Source: DTU015 sp964406505
GTDB lineage: Bacteria; Bacillota; Sulfobacillia; Fermentithermobacillales; Fermentithermobacillaceae
NCBI GenBank assembly: GCA_964406505.1
Contig: CAYORX010000007.1
Span: 1-64,000 of the forward strand
DNA length: 64,000 nt
Direction: 5' to 3'
Shown: positions 16,611-25,828 of the stretch, in pieces
Layout of the letters: every line of letters begins with the position of its first letter
Position numbering within the stretch: position 1 is the first letter of the stretch
Made by a program: the position numbers and the translations under genes
The notes under the pieces: generated by a model
What the model saw: the letters and a program-made list of their open reading frames with translations, nothing else
Told to the model about the DNA's origin: nothing
Database searches by the model: none

Positions 16611-17984
16611 TTACACGGGTAAGAACAGCACTCCACCCATGAAAATGATGCCGCTCAGTAACATTATGGCCGCAGAATATCCAACAATATCTCTAGCTTT
16701 TAAACCCGTTATTCCGAGAAGCGCTATCGCCCAAAATGGCTGGATCATATTGGTCCAGGTGTTTCCGTAAGCTACTGCTAACGATGTTTTCGTAAGATTT
16801 GCGTTCATCATCAAGGCTGACTGTATCGCTATTGGACCCTGTACTGCCCACTGGCCACCACCACTCGGAACAAAAATGTTCACGATAGAGGCTGTAATGA
16901 AAGACCAAAAATAAAACGTAAACGGGGTGCTGATACTAACAATGCCTTTTGCTAATACGTCTACTAAACCTGAATATCTAACCATACCCATAATACCTGC
17001 ATACAAAGGGAATTGAAATATAATACCGCTAACTCCTGATACTGCGTCCCTGACAGCCTCAACATAATTAGCAATGGTTCCATGCAAAAGAATACCTGCA
17101 AACAAAAATACGGTGTTTACTATATCTAAATCAAGGGCAAAACCTTTTGTCGCAAAATGATGCACGATATAAATCGTGCCTAATAATCCTAACGACAAAC
17201 AGATTAGCTTGCTATTATTCAACTTGTCACCGACTGATTGGTGTTCGTCAGAACTGCTTTGGGCCGATTTTTCTGATATATCCATATCAGCATCTAAATA
17301 TGCGGCGGTTTCGGGAGCAAGGGGGCGAATTTGATCGTCCCTAGGGTGAATCAAATATGCGAACAAAGGTGGAAGAATTATACACCCTAAAGTTATAACT
17401 ATATTCATAGTATTAAACATGTACTCACTCATGGGTATAACACCCATAACGTCTTCTAAAAAGTGCCCCGGGGTAGCTATAAGTAGCCCTACTGAAGCTG
17501 AAGGTCCACCATGCCATACCATTTGGGACAGGTAAGCCGCAGCAGCGATTAATCCATATTCAAAAGCCACATTTCTTTTACGCAATGACTTACCAACCTC
17601 TTTAGCAAGCAACGCGCCAACCGTAAGCCCTAATCCCCAATGTATTACTCCCGCAATACATGAAACCAAACCTACCATGTACGTCGCTTGTCTGCTACCG
17701 TTTGGAATAGAAGCTAACCGTTGTATCCATTTTTTGATCGCTGGAGCATTTGAAACAGCTGAAGCAGTCACAACCATTAAAGCCATCTGCATGCTAAACG
17801 TAAGAAGTTCCCACAACCCTCTGTACCAATTCTGTACCATGCCCATAGGGCTAACCTTCGTCACGAAAATTCCTGCAACAAATGCAATAAAAGTCAGCAA
17901 GACGGCAAAAATGCTTGGATCAGGTATATATTTCATTGACCAGTTGGAAAACCATACACCTAGTTTTCTTATCATCTTTGGCAT
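16611..17984 (-). CDS. atoE: Short-chain fatty acid transporter, AtoE family
   Basis: A 457-residue inner membrane protein with about ten to twelve membrane segments, matching the AtoE/COG2031 family proposed to take up short-chain fatty acids. Typical segments are SMKYIPDPSIFAVLLTF near the N-terminus, QNWYRGLWELLTFSMQMALM, WGLGLTVGALLAKEVG, WHGGPSASVGLLIATPGH and PSGGGQWAVQGPIA. The start could be ATG 17984 or ATG 17975, since GAAGGGAG precedes both. It is followed by a CoA transferase gene 85 bases downstream. Together they could import and activate a short carboxylic acid, or export one made by fermentation (inference). Confidence 0.85.
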   Translation of the reverse strand: MPKMIRKLGVWFSNWSMKYIPDPSIFAVLLTFIAFVAGIFVTKVSPMGMVQNWYRGLWELLTFSMQMALMVVTASAVSNAPAIKKWIQRLASIPNGSRQATYMVGLVSCIAGVIHWGLGLTVGALLAKEVGKSLRKRNVAFEYGLIAAAAYLSQMVWHGGPSASVGLLIATPGHFLEDVMGVIPMSEYMFNTMNIVITLGCIILPPLFAYLIHPRDDQIRPLAPETAAYLDADMDISEKSAQSSSDEHQSVGDKLNNSKLICLSLGLLGTIYIVHHFATKGFALDLDIVNTVFLFAGILLHGTIANYVEAVRDAVSGVSGIIFQFPLYAGIMGMVRYSGLVDVLAKGIVSISTPFTFYFWSFITASIVNIFVPSGGGQWAVQGPIAIQSALMMNANLTKTSLAVAYGNTWTNMIQPFWAIALLGITGLKARDIVGYSAAIMLLSGIIFMGGVLFLPV

Positions 17985-17996
17985 TCTCCCTTCCAT

Positions 17997-18361
17997 GTTA
18001 ACTTCAGCAACAGTTTGATATGAAATTTATCGAAACTAATAGAAATATCACCTACTTTCCTTTTGACTTCAAGAAAATCTTAATTTAGACATCTAGGAAT
18101 ATTAGGCACATACGAAATAAACAACATGTCTAGTATTTATGAAATAAGTGTGTATTGCAGCATTTATTTATTGCTTTGTCTATTCTTCAAAAGCATTGAG
18201 GTACGGTAATTAATTTTTTATTCTAAATAATCATTCGATAATAACACTTGTTATCCCTTTTTTTTACATTTAAATAACTTATATCTAAGAATCATCATTA
18301 ACCTAACCGTCTATTGCGACAATTATTTGGTTTTCGCTCAGTATTAATCGCAATATTGTTT
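17997..18361. other. AT-rich non-coding stretch
   Basis: About 365 bases with no convincing gene. It lies upstream of atoE and downstream of the purC-like gene, both on the minus strand. It holds a widely spaced inverted repeat, TAGACAT (18086-18092) with ATGTCTA (18126-18132), enclosing a TAATAT-like -10 element for atoE, which could be a regulator site. Near 18310-18355 a weak TATTGCGA/TCGCAATA pair could end the purC transcript. Nothing else stands out. Confidence 0.4.
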
Positions 18362-19153
18362 CTAACTAAATAGCTCCATGTACAATTGCGTTTGAGACAA
18401 AACTCGGCCATCTTTAAGTACCCTCATGCTATCGCCAGATATCTCATCTATAAGCACAGTTTTGCCATCTACTTCTCCAAACTCGTATTTTATATCGATT
18501 AGTTCTAAATCCTTTGCTTTTAAATGACCTTTTATAATCTCAGTCGCGTCCCAAACGTTTTGTTTCATGGATTGAATACTTTTTTTTGAAACTAAGCCAA
18601 GTGCTACCAAAGCATCTTCGGTAATAAGAGGATCTCCGCGCTCATCATCTTTTATGGTAAACTCCACGATACTAGGTAGTATCGCACCATGTTTTACAAA
18701 TTTGCCATAACGACGGACAAAACTTCCCCACGCCTTTTCGCGACATATAACTTCAACATTAAAAGTTTTCGCTCGTTTGACCACTAACGTGTTAGCCTTA
18801 TGTCCAAAATCGGAACCCAATCCTATGAAATGGGTTTCAATACCCCATTGTCTTAATAAATTGAAAAAATAGACCGTCGTTTTAAGGGCTACGACACCTT
18901 TTCCTACTATTTCACCTATCACTTGATCGCCCCCAGGGTCTACTGCACCTTCTGTCCCCGTTACCGAATCTTTAAAATAAAGCAGTATATTGCCGTCGCC
19001 TTTTAAGAAAACATCTTTGGTTTTACCCGAGTAAAGTTTTTTCAATGTATAACCTCCAAACGCTTGCTTTGTAATTCCATCATTTACCACTAGGCTAATT
19101 AGTTTCATAAACTTGCTCAAACTTCTGTTTTGCCACGTCATAACTTTACGCAA
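18362..19153 (-). CDS. purC: SAICAR synthetase, PurC family
   Basis: PurC joins aspartate to CAIR with ATP, the eighth step of purine synthesis. This protein has LYSGKTKDVF near residue 37, FKDSVTGTEGAVDPGG, VICREKAWGSFVRRYGKF, KDDERGDPLITEDAL, and the C-terminal DIKYEFGEVDGKTVLIDEISGDSMR (in parts), which carry the nucleotide-binding and product-binding residues of the family. It resembles the archaeal-like branch found in many Clostridia. No other purine gene is nearby, which is unusual for purC. The start is uncertain: the 263-residue frame begins with TTG and lacks a clear ribosome site, and an ATG at residue 16 (MKLISLV) is closer to the usual N-terminus. Confidence 0.75.
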   Translation of the reverse strand: MRKVMTWQNRSLSKFMKLISLVVNDGITKQAFGGYTLKKLYSGKTKDVFLKGDGNILLYFKDSVTGTEGAVDPGGDQVIGEIVGKGVVALKTTVYFFNLLRQWGIETHFIGLGSDFGHKANTLVVKRAKTFNVEVICREKAWGSFVRRYGKFVKHGAILPSIVEFTIKDDERGDPLITEDALVALGLVSKKSIQSMKQNVWDATEIIKGHLKAKDLELIDIKYEFGEVDGKTVLIDEISGDSMRVLKDGRVLSQTQLYMELFS

Positions 19154-19278
19154 CTAGTAACCCAAATCTCTTCGTAATGATACATCAAACTGCAGGAAAA
19201 AATAGCTTATATAGCGAAATCGTCTGTGTAGCCTAAAATTGCTTAATGACAGGCAACCAGAAAGGAGATCATAACTAG

Positions 19279-20223
19279 ATGAAGCGAATAATTGTAACCG
19301 GGGCAAGCGGCCAAATTGGCGTTGAGCTTGTACCTTATTTAAGAAACATTTACGGTGATCTAAACGTGCTCGCTACTGCACCAGAACATGAAGTTGAAAC
19401 TATCTCCGAGGGAGGGCCATGTGAGGTTTTAGATGTCCGAGATGGTAATACTTTCTCCCGACTGGTGAGTTCTTTTAAAGCTGACACGATCATACATCTT
19501 GCAGGCATCCTTTCAGCCTTAGCAGAAAAAAGACCACAAGAATCATGGGAAGTAAACGCCCAAGGCACTTTTACGGCCTTAGAATGCGCCCGTGAATCCG
19601 GGGCTGCCTTGTTTTTTCCAAGTTCCATTGCGGCATTCGGACCCTCCACACCAGCTGACAATACACCTCAGGTAACTATACAACGACCTACTACTATCTA
19701 CGGTGTAGCCAAAACTACTTGCGAATTGTTGTGCGATTATTACCACTTAAAGTATGGGTTAGACACTCGAAGCCTTCGCTTCCCAGGCCTAATATCATAT
19801 GAAGCTTTACCAGGTGGTGGCACTACAGATTATGCTGTGCACATTTATTATGCCGCAGTATCTGAGGGAAAATACACTAGCTATATTGCACCAGGAACTT
19901 ACATGGATATGATGTATATGCCTGATGCCCTTTCAGCTGTGGTACAACTTATGGAAGCCGACCCGTCACGCCTAATTCATCGCAACGCCTATAATATATC
20001 TGCTATGAGCTTTAAACCTGAGCAAATCGCAAAGTCTATTCAAAAGATCATGCCGGATTTCGAAATATCGTACGAAGTCGATCCCGTTAGGCAAAACATA
20101 GCTGAATCTTGGCCAAACTCACTTGACTGCTCTGCTGCAAAACAAGAATGGGATTTTGAACCTAAATACGATCTTGATCGTATGACTAAGGATATGCTAA
20201 ATAGGCTCAAAACTAAAAAGTGA
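19279..20223 (+). CDS. tdh: L-threonine 3-dehydrogenase, short-chain (epimerase-like) type
   Basis: A 314-residue NAD-dependent extended SDR. GASGQIG at residues 8-14 binds NAD, PSSIAAFGP holds the catalytic Ser region, and Tyr-x3-Lys appears as YGVAK. The stretch PGLISYEALPGGGTTDYA and PGTYMDMMYMPDA closely follows the threonine dehydrogenases of the epimerase type, which turn threonine into 2-amino-3-ketobutyrate. The start ATG follows AAAGGAG by about eight bases. Its partner enzyme Kbl is encoded about 40 kb away at 60080-61318. Transcribed toward murI with a 46-base gap. Confidence 0.9.
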   Translation: MKRIIVTGASGQIGVELVPYLRNIYGDLNVLATAPEHEVETISEGGPCEVLDVRDGNTFSRLVSSFKADTIIHLAGILSALAEKRPQESWEVNAQGTFTALECARESGAALFFPSSIAAFGPSTPADNTPQVTIQRPTTIYGVAKTTCELLCDYYHLKYGLDTRSLRFPGLISYEALPGGGTTDYAVHIYYAAVSEGKYTSYIAPGTYMDMMYMPDALSAVVQLMEADPSRLIHRNAYNISAMSFKPEQIAKSIQKIMPDFEISYEVDPVRQNIAESWPNSLDCSAAKQEWDFEPKYDLDRMTKDMLNRLKTKK

Positions 20224-20269
20224 AACCGTAAAGTGCCAGCTAATTCTCGCAGATAAGGAATGATTAGCC

Positions 20270-21106
20270 ATGATACGGAATAAGTCAAACACAGAATCTG
20301 TAACCCGCAATTCGCCAATTGGTATTTTTGATTCGGGAGCAGGTGGCTTAACAGTTGTAAAGCAAGTTCAAAGATTGCTTCCGAACGAAAATATTTTGTA
20401 TTTCGGAGATACAGGCCGGGTCCCTTATGGACCCAGGCCTTTATCGCAAGTACGCAAGTTTTCACTGGAAATTTCGACTTTTTTGCACAGGCAAGGAGCC
20501 AAAGCTCTCGTTATAGCATGCAACACTGCCACCGCAGCCGCACTAACAGCAATCAAAAACTCTCTTTCCATCCCAGTAATAGGCGTGGTTGAACCAGGAG
20601 CTAAAGCAGCATTCGACGTTGCTGGTTCTAAAGGAAAAGTGGGCCTAATAGCTACCCAAGGTACCGTGGACAGCAATGTTTACGAGATAGAACTGACAAA
20701 ACTCGGCTTACAATCAGCAGTTTTAAATCAAGCTTGCCCTGAATTCGTTATATTAGTAGAACAAGGAATGACTGACAAAACTGCCGTGGAAAATGCTACC
20801 CGAAAATGTACCAGAGTTTTCCGCGACCAACCCGTGGATGTTTTGATATTAGGATGTACTCACTTTCCATTGCTTTCAGCGTATATCCAAAAACAAATAC
20901 CCAAAGTAAAACTTATCGATCCGGCTATACACACTGTAAAATCTTTGCGATCACAGTTGGAAGAAAATGATCTTTCCCATGACCCCTCAACAAATTCAGA
21001 GTACAAGTTTTTTTGCACTGGAGACCCTTTAGAGTTTAAGAAAAATATTGACTCTATTCTTGGCTCCAATGCTCATAAAGTAGAACATGTAAACTTAAAT
21101 TCATAA
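20270..21106 (+). CDS. murI: Glutamate racemase
   Basis: A 278-residue cofactor-independent racemase giving D-glutamate for peptidoglycan. The two catalytic cysteines are present: Cys84 in VIACNTATA and Cys196 in ILGCTHFPLL. N-terminal IGIFDSGAGGLTVVKQV and FGDTGRVPYGPR are family hallmarks. The start ATG has AAGGAA about ten bases upstream, a modest site. It follows tdh by 46 bases and is followed by a hairpin that may end transcription before anmK. Confidence 0.95.
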   Translation: MIRNKSNTESVTRNSPIGIFDSGAGGLTVVKQVQRLLPNENILYFGDTGRVPYGPRPLSQVRKFSLEISTFLHRQGAKALVIACNTATAAALTAIKNSLSIPVIGVVEPGAKAAFDVAGSKGKVGLIATQGTVDSNVYEIELTKLGLQSAVLNQACPEFVILVEQGMTDKTAVENATRKCTRVFRDQPVDVLILGCTHFPLLSAYIQKQIPKVKLIDPAIHTVKSLRSQLEENDLSHDPSTNSEYKFFCTGDPLEFKKNIDSILGSNAHKVEHVNLNS

Positions 21107-21146
21107 CGATAGCAAACTCAATATCGCCGGGATGACAAACAATACG

Positions 21147-21177
21147 AGGCTGCAATGGTTACCGCAGCCTTAATTTG
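21147..21177 (+). terminator. Possible terminator after murI
   Basis: AGGCTGC (21147-21153) pairs with GCAGCCT (21164-21170) around a 10-base loop and is followed by TAATTTGTT. The T-run is weak. Confidence 0.5.
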
Positions 21178-21244
21178 TTCAAACACGATAAAACCTGACA
21201 GGCTCAATATTTGTGTCACTAAGTTTAAAAGGAGGTAATTATGC

Positions 21245-22489
21245 ATGCCCCAAAACATCCTGGACCCAGTTTTTAAAGCCCGTCAAAAAAAATCACGGCT
21301 CATCATAGGCCTTATGTCTGGAACTTCTGCAGATGGAATCGATGCTTGTTTATGCAAAATACAAGGGGTTGGAGAAACAACTCGAGCGGAGATTTTGCAT
21401 TTAACATCTGTTCAATATCCATCGTCCGTCGAAACCTTGCTCACTAGTGAAATATCTAACTTAAATATTGAGCAAATAGCTAGACTGAATTTCTTTATCG
21501 GCAAGATTTTTGCAGAGGCTGCAGTTAAATGTATCCTGGCAGCAGGTTATAATGCTTCTCAAATAGACGCAATCGCGTCACATGGACAAACGCTTGTTCA
21601 TTTACCTACCGCAGATGCAAGCGATCCTATACTCGTACCTGCCACTTTGCAAGTAGGAGATATTTCAGTCATTGCACAGCGTACTGGGATACTTACCATA
21701 GGTGATTTTCGTCCAGCGGATATGGCCCAAGGGGGTCAAGGAGCACCTCTCGTACCTTATGCAGATTTTCTTCTCTTCCGGGATCCTAAAATAGGGAGGA
21801 TAATTCAAAACATTGGGGGAATTGCAAACTTAACTTATTTACCGCCAAACTGTACACAAAAAGATGTAATCGCCTTTGATACCGGCCCGGGCAACATGGT
21901 GATCGACGCTGTGGTCAATATGCTTACACAGGGTAAATATTCAATGGATACTGATGGAGGCTTCGCTACATCTGGAAATGTAAATCAAAAATTGCTGTCT
22001 CATCTTCTAAATGATCCGTATTTCGCCATAAAACCACCCAAAACTACCGGTCGGGAAATGTTCGGCGTTAAATACGCCCGCCAAATCTTGAACATTTATG
22101 AAGACTATACAGATGCATTGTTGATTCCAAAAGACCGCCGCAAACACATATGTAGCTTAGTAGCAACCGTTTCTGAATTGACAGTTCGAACGATTATAGA
22201 ATCTTATAAATCATGGATTCTTCCAAAGGGCCCCATTCACGAGGTTATCTTAGGTGGAGGTGGCGCGCAGAATCCTTATTTATGCGAAAGATTGAACAGC
22301 GGTTTGCAAAAAATAGATCCAAACATACGCGTGCTCACTCATGAAAATTTCGGCATTCCAAACAAAGCTAAGGAATGCCTAGCTTTTGCAGTGTTGGGAA
22401 ACAACTTTTTGGGACATGTACCTAACAATATGCCTAGTGCAACAGGGGCTGAAAAGGCCGTGGTCATGGGCAAATTGGCGCTGCCATAA
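21245..22489 (+). CDS. anmK: Anhydro-N-acetylmuramic acid kinase
   Basis: AnmK opens and phosphorylates 1,6-anhydro-MurNAc from recycled cell wall to give MurNAc-6-phosphate. The 414-residue protein contains LIIGLMSGTSADGIDACL near residue 20 (ATP-binding), DAIASHGQTLVHLP, VGDISVIAQRTGILTIGDFRPADMA (in parts), GGIANLTYLP, FDTGPGNMVIDA and VILGGGGAQNPYL, all typical. A GGAGG site lies eight bases before the ATG at 21245; another ATG at 21241 is in a different frame. It is followed after 73 bases by an M55 D-aminopeptidase gene, a pairing consistent with peptidoglycan recycling. Confidence 0.95.
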   Translation: MPQNILDPVFKARQKKSRLIIGLMSGTSADGIDACLCKIQGVGETTRAEILHLTSVQYPSSVETLLTSEISNLNIEQIARLNFFIGKIFAEAAVKCILAAGYNASQIDAIASHGQTLVHLPTADASDPILVPATLQVGDISVIAQRTGILTIGDFRPADMAQGGQGAPLVPYADFLLFRDPKIGRIIQNIGGIANLTYLPPNCTQKDVIAFDTGPGNMVIDAVVNMLTQGKYSMDTDGGFATSGNVNQKLLSHLLNDPYFAIKPPKTTGREMFGVKYARQILNIYEDYTDALLIPKDRRKHICSLVATVSELTVRTIIESYKSWILPKGPIHEVILGGGGAQNPYLCERLNSGLQKIDPNIRVLTHENFGIPNKAKECLAFAVLGNNFLGHVPNNMPSATGAEKAVVMGKLALP

Positions 22490-22562
22490 ATTTGTATTAT
22501 GCAGGAACCGCGTAGCTTTTTCACGAAGTGCTTTTAGTGACTAAATAAAAGGAGGATTTTAC

Positions 22563-23375
22563 GTGAAAGTTTTCATTTCAAGCGATATTGAGGGCATTTC
22601 GGGTGTCGTTACATCCGGAGTTCACACTTCTCCTGGAGGAAAAGATTATGGGCGTGCCCGCACGCTTATGACGCAAGAAACTAATGCTGCAGTTGAAGGA
22701 GCAGTAAATGCTGGTGCTGATCAAATAATAGTAAATGATTCACACGGGCCAATGAATAACATCCTTATTGAAAAACTAAATCCAGCGGCTAATTTAATTA
22801 CGGGATCACCAAAACCCCTTTCTATGATGCAGGGCATTGGAAAAGATTGTTCGGCTGCCATATTTGTGGGCTATCACTCACGCATGGGCACACCGGGGGT
22901 GCTGAGCCATACTATATCCGGCGGAAGTGTCGCTAATGTATGGATAAACGATATTCTAGTAGGCGAAACGGGCATTAACGCAGGATTAGCGGGATACTTT
23001 GGCGTGCCAGTGGTTTTAGTCTGTGGAGATAACGTACTAAGCGACGAAGTCAAAGAACTTTTACCTCACACAAAAACAGCCGTTGTTAAAACTGCCGTAA
23101 CCAGGCAATCTGCCCTATGTCTACCACCCGAAAAGGCTCAAGACCTAATTCGGCAAAAGACAGAAAAAGCGCTTAAGTCGTTGGATTCGGCCAAAGTATG
23201 GTTACCAAAATCTCCGATTACTTTTAAAATAGAATTTAAAGACTCTGGTCAAGCCGAAAATGCATCACACCTTCCTTATTCAGAAATGATCGATCCGAAG
23301 ACCCTCGCTTTCACCGCAGATGACTACTTAACTGCATTTATGGGACTTAGATCTATGATAGCTTTATCTCGGTAA
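22563..23375 (+). CDS. dppA: M55 family D-aminopeptidase (DppA-like)
   Basis: A 270-residue zinc D-aminopeptidase like Bacillus DppA, which cleaves D-Ala from short D-peptides. The metal-binding pattern is present: SDIEG with Asp8 and Glu10, NDSHGPM, GYHSRMG and VGETGINA. FTADDYLTAFMGLR at the C-terminus is typical. The start is GTG, preceded by AAAGGAGGA. It is placed directly after anmK and ends at a strong terminator. Together the two genes fit reuse of D-amino acids and amino sugars from cell wall (inference). Confidence 0.9.
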   Translation: MKVFISSDIEGISGVVTSGVHTSPGGKDYGRARTLMTQETNAAVEGAVNAGADQIIVNDSHGPMNNILIEKLNPAANLITGSPKPLSMMQGIGKDCSAAIFVGYHSRMGTPGVLSHTISGGSVANVWINDILVGETGINAGLAGYFGVPVVLVCGDNVLSDEVKELLPHTKTAVVKTAVTRQSALCLPPEKAQDLIRQKTEKALKSLDSAKVWLPKSPITFKIEFKDSGQAENASHLPYSEMIDPKTLAFTADDYLTAFMGLRSMIALSR

Positions 23376-23400
23376 CTTTCTTAGGATAAAGCAAAACGAT

Positions 23401-23436
23401 AAGGCACGTGAGATTCTACGTGCCTTATTTTTAATT
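23401..23436 (+). terminator. Terminator after the M55 peptidase gene
   Basis: AAGGCACGT (23401-23409) pairs perfectly with ACGTGCCTT (23418-23426) and is followed by ATTTTTAATTT. Confidence 0.9.
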
Positions 23437-23461
23437 TAATAGATTACGGTATGTAAGTTAA

Positions 23462-24382
23462 TTACTCCACCAATCTTGCGCTAACAATCTCCCAAAGTCG
23501 CCTGATAGCTTTACCTGCTTCACAATCATAATCTGTAGCAGGAACACCGTTTACCATAGCTTTTGGGACAGCATGATCGTACGGTATTTCGCCCGCAAGA
23601 TCGCAATCCATTCGTTCGGCAATATCTTTAATGGTCTGGGTGTTTTCTAGGTCAATATCATATTTATTTATACAAATAAGCACGGGCACTTGGAAGTGAT
23701 GACAAACATCGATTATACGCTCAAGATCACTTATCCCCGACAAGGTTGGTTCAGTAACGATAAGCGCTAGATCTGCACCTGTGACACATGCAATAACCGG
23801 ACATCCGGTGCCGGGAGGGCCATCAGTTATGATTATATCTTTATTCTTTTTCCGTTGGATCTCTTTGCCTTTTATTCTTACGGCAGAAACAAGCTTGCCA
23901 GAATTCCCTTCGGCTGGCTCTAACCGCGCATGAATAAAAGGACCATGATCTGTTTCTGAAATATACCAATGTCCAGACAATGCATCTTTCATAGTGATTG
24001 CATTTTCGGGGCATACATGGAAACAGAATCCACAACCCTCACACAATAGTTCAATGGATTGAAATGTTCCGTCATCGTTTTTAACAATAGCCCCAAATCG
24101 GCAAGTTTCAAAACATTTACCGCAATTAGAACAAATGCTAGGATCTATATAGGCTTTTTTTGATGCATAAAATGGATACGTCTTTGTATTCCTGGGGTTC
24201 AAAAGAAGTGCCAAGTTAGCTGCATCTACATCGCAATCACACAGTACGGCTTTTTGAGCAAGATAAGAAAACCCTCCCGCAACCGAAGTCTTGCCTGTAC
24301 CACCTTTTCCGCTAAGAATTACCAGTTCGCGTCCTTTACTTGCACTAGATGACTTGGTTTGTGAATCTACCTGCATTGGCAA
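23462..24382 (-). CDS. MinD-family P-loop ATPase with inserted ferredoxin domain (second of a pair)
   Basis: A 306-residue protein of the COG1149 type. It has a deviant Walker A GKGGTGKT near residue 26, CDCDVDAANLALLL, then two CxxCxxCxxxC(R/P) clusters in a ferredoxin insert (CSNCGKCFETC and CEGCGFCFHVCP), then ITDGPPGTGCPV, which contains the switch/Walker B aspartate. Such ATPases resemble Fe-S cluster carriers of the Mrp/NBP35 class and are usually encoded in pairs beside NifX-like proteins; their exact task is not established. It is the last gene of the unit that begins at 26209, 51 bases after its paralogue. Confidence 0.85.
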   Translation of the reverse strand: MPMQVDSQTKSSSASKGRELVILSGKGGTGKTSVAGGFSYLAQKAVLCDCDVDAANLALLLNPRNTKTYPFYASKKAYIDPSICSNCGKCFETCRFGAIVKNDDGTFQSIELLCEGCGFCFHVCPENAITMKDALSGHWYISETDHGPFIHARLEPAEGNSGKLVSAVRIKGKEIQRKKNKDIIITDGPPGTGCPVIACVTGADLALIVTEPTLSGISDLERIIDVCHHFQVPVLICINKYDIDLENTQTIKDIAERMDCDLAGEIPYDHAVPKAMVNGVPATDYDCEAGKAIRRLWEIVSARLVE

Positions 24383-24433
24383 CGTTCTCCTTTCACAACT
24401 TTAATATCTGCTTTTCATCTTGCGCGGCCGGAC

Positions 24434-25336
24434 TTATGAACCAGCGCTTTTACGTTGGGACAATCTCTCTACTTTGAGTAATAATTCTTTAAACATGTTT
24501 CGATAGTATCTCGAGTGAGCAATGATAGGTTCTCCCCTTGCATAGAGTTCTGCTATCTTACGATCAAGCGGAATTTCTAAAAGTATCGGAATGTTTTGAG
24601 ACCTGCAATATTCCTCGACCCTTGTATCGCCAAGATCACATCTGTTAATAACTACTCCAGATGGGATGTCAAGTTTTTCCAAAGTTTCAACAGCTAACAC
24701 TAGATCGTGAAGACCGAAAGGAGTCGGTTCTGTAACAAGAATACAAAAATCCGTATTCATAACAGACTCGACCATAGAACACGAATTACCCGCGGGAGCG
24801 TCTAGAAACACGGTACCCTTGTCGCGTACCGTAGATCTTACACAATCGATCACTGCGGGTGCTAACGGTTCACCCGGATCTAAAAACCCATGGGTGAATA
24901 ATAGCGGTGCAGCCTGATTTTCGATGTGTTTCAAACTTGCCGTTCCTGATTCTACAGTACCGATCTGTCTAATAATTTCATTTATTGCTTTGGTAGGACA
25001 TAGGTATGTGCATACCCCACAACCATGACAAAGTTCAGGTAATAACAGTATGCTATTTTTAGCAACCACTATGGCATTAAATTCGCAATTATCGCGGCAT
25101 ATGCCACAATATGTACATTTGGTTTCGTCTATTTCAGGACTTTTAATTTCAACCGTTTGCTTATTTGCAATTTTAGGATTAAGAAACACATGACAATTAG
25201 GCCCTTCAACATCACAATCTAAAAGTTGGATTTCAGAACCTCGAGACTCATTTTGGGCAGCTTTGGTTAATGCGAGATTGACAGCTACCATTGTCTTGCC
25301 GGTTCCTCCTTTTCCACTGGCCACAGAAATTTGCAT
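24434..25336 (-). CDS. MinD-family P-loop ATPase with inserted ferredoxin domain (first of a pair)
   Basis: A 300-residue paralogue of the downstream gene. SGKGGTGKTMVAVNLA at residues 7-22 is the deviant Walker A. CTYCGICRDNC and CHGCGVCTYLCP are the two 4Fe-4S sites, and FLDAPAGNSC matches the Walker B/switch region. The start ATG is followed at once by the MQISVASGKGG N-terminus, the norm for the family. The pair may form a heterodimer that loads or transfers Fe-S or other metal clusters (inference from family and context). A stable GC-rich hairpin (25450-25478) lies in the 260-base gap upstream. Confidence 0.85.
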   Translation of the reverse strand: MQISVASGKGGTGKTMVAVNLALTKAAQNESRGSEIQLLDCDVEGPNCHVFLNPKIANKQTVEIKSPEIDETKCTYCGICRDNCEFNAIVVAKNSILLLPELCHGCGVCTYLCPTKAINEIIRQIGTVESGTASLKHIENQAAPLLFTHGFLDPGEPLAPAVIDCVRSTVRDKGTVFLDAPAGNSCSMVESVMNTDFCILVTEPTPFGLHDLVLAVETLEKLDIPSGVVINRCDLGDTRVEEYCRSQNIPILLEIPLDRKIAELYARGEPIIAHSRYYRNMFKELLLKVERLSQRKSAGS

Positions 25337-25449
25337 TGGCGAACTCTCCTATCTGCGGTTTCTCATAATAAACAACTTAGCGCCCCCGAGTGCCTAGATC
25401 TATTCAGATCCGCAAATTTGCATCGGCAAGCGCACATGACTTTCTTTGT

Positions 25450-25478
25450 GGGAGAGGGAGAACAAAACTCCCCTCCCC
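25450..25478. other. Stable GC-rich hairpin between the DUF5320-like and ATPase genes
   Basis: GGGAGAGGGAG (25450-25460) pairs with CTCCCCTCCCC (25468-25478) with one mismatch around a 7-base A-rich loop. No strong T-run follows on either strand, so it may act as an mRNA stabiliser or partial terminator within the operon. Confidence 0.5.
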
Positions 25479-25596
25479 ATAACTTTATTAAATTTCTTGA
25501 AAACCACATTTGTAATTAGCACACAGAAAACCCATTTAAACATTTAAAACTCTTTATGTTCTTCGTTGATTAGCATAATAAGTTTTTGCATTACAT

Positions 25597-25797
25597 TTAT
25601 CTTCTACGTCTTGATATCCAACCAACCGGTCTTGACAACCATCTCCATCCAAAACCTCTGCCCCTTCGACCTAATCCAAGACCAATCCCTCGGCCACGAT
25701 TAAGAAATCCCGGAAGGAGGTATCTTGCACAATACCCTAAACCTCTGCCTGTCATCGGACCGCGGCCCAAAGGACCAGTCCTATCTCCACCTGGCAT
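25597..25797 (-). CDS. Small Gly/Arg-rich protein, DUF5320-like
   Basis: A 66-residue protein starting MPGGDRTGPLGRGPMTGRG, the signature N-terminus of the small DUF5320-type proteins, and ending in an arginine-rich tail. The ATG at 25797 follows AAAGGGGG by about seven bases, so I discard the nine upstream residues of the open frame. These proteins commonly sit beside NifX-like and ferredoxin-type MinD ATPase genes, as here, but have no known function. One cysteine (in GYCARY) is present. The gene lies 31 bases after the NifX-like gene. Confidence 0.7.
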   Translation of the reverse strand: MPGGDRTGPLGRGPMTGRGLGYCARYLLPGFLNRGRGIGLGLGRRGRGFGWRWLSRPVGWISRRRR

Positions 25798-25828
25798 ATT
25801 TAATCCCCCTTTCAGAATTCGCATAACT

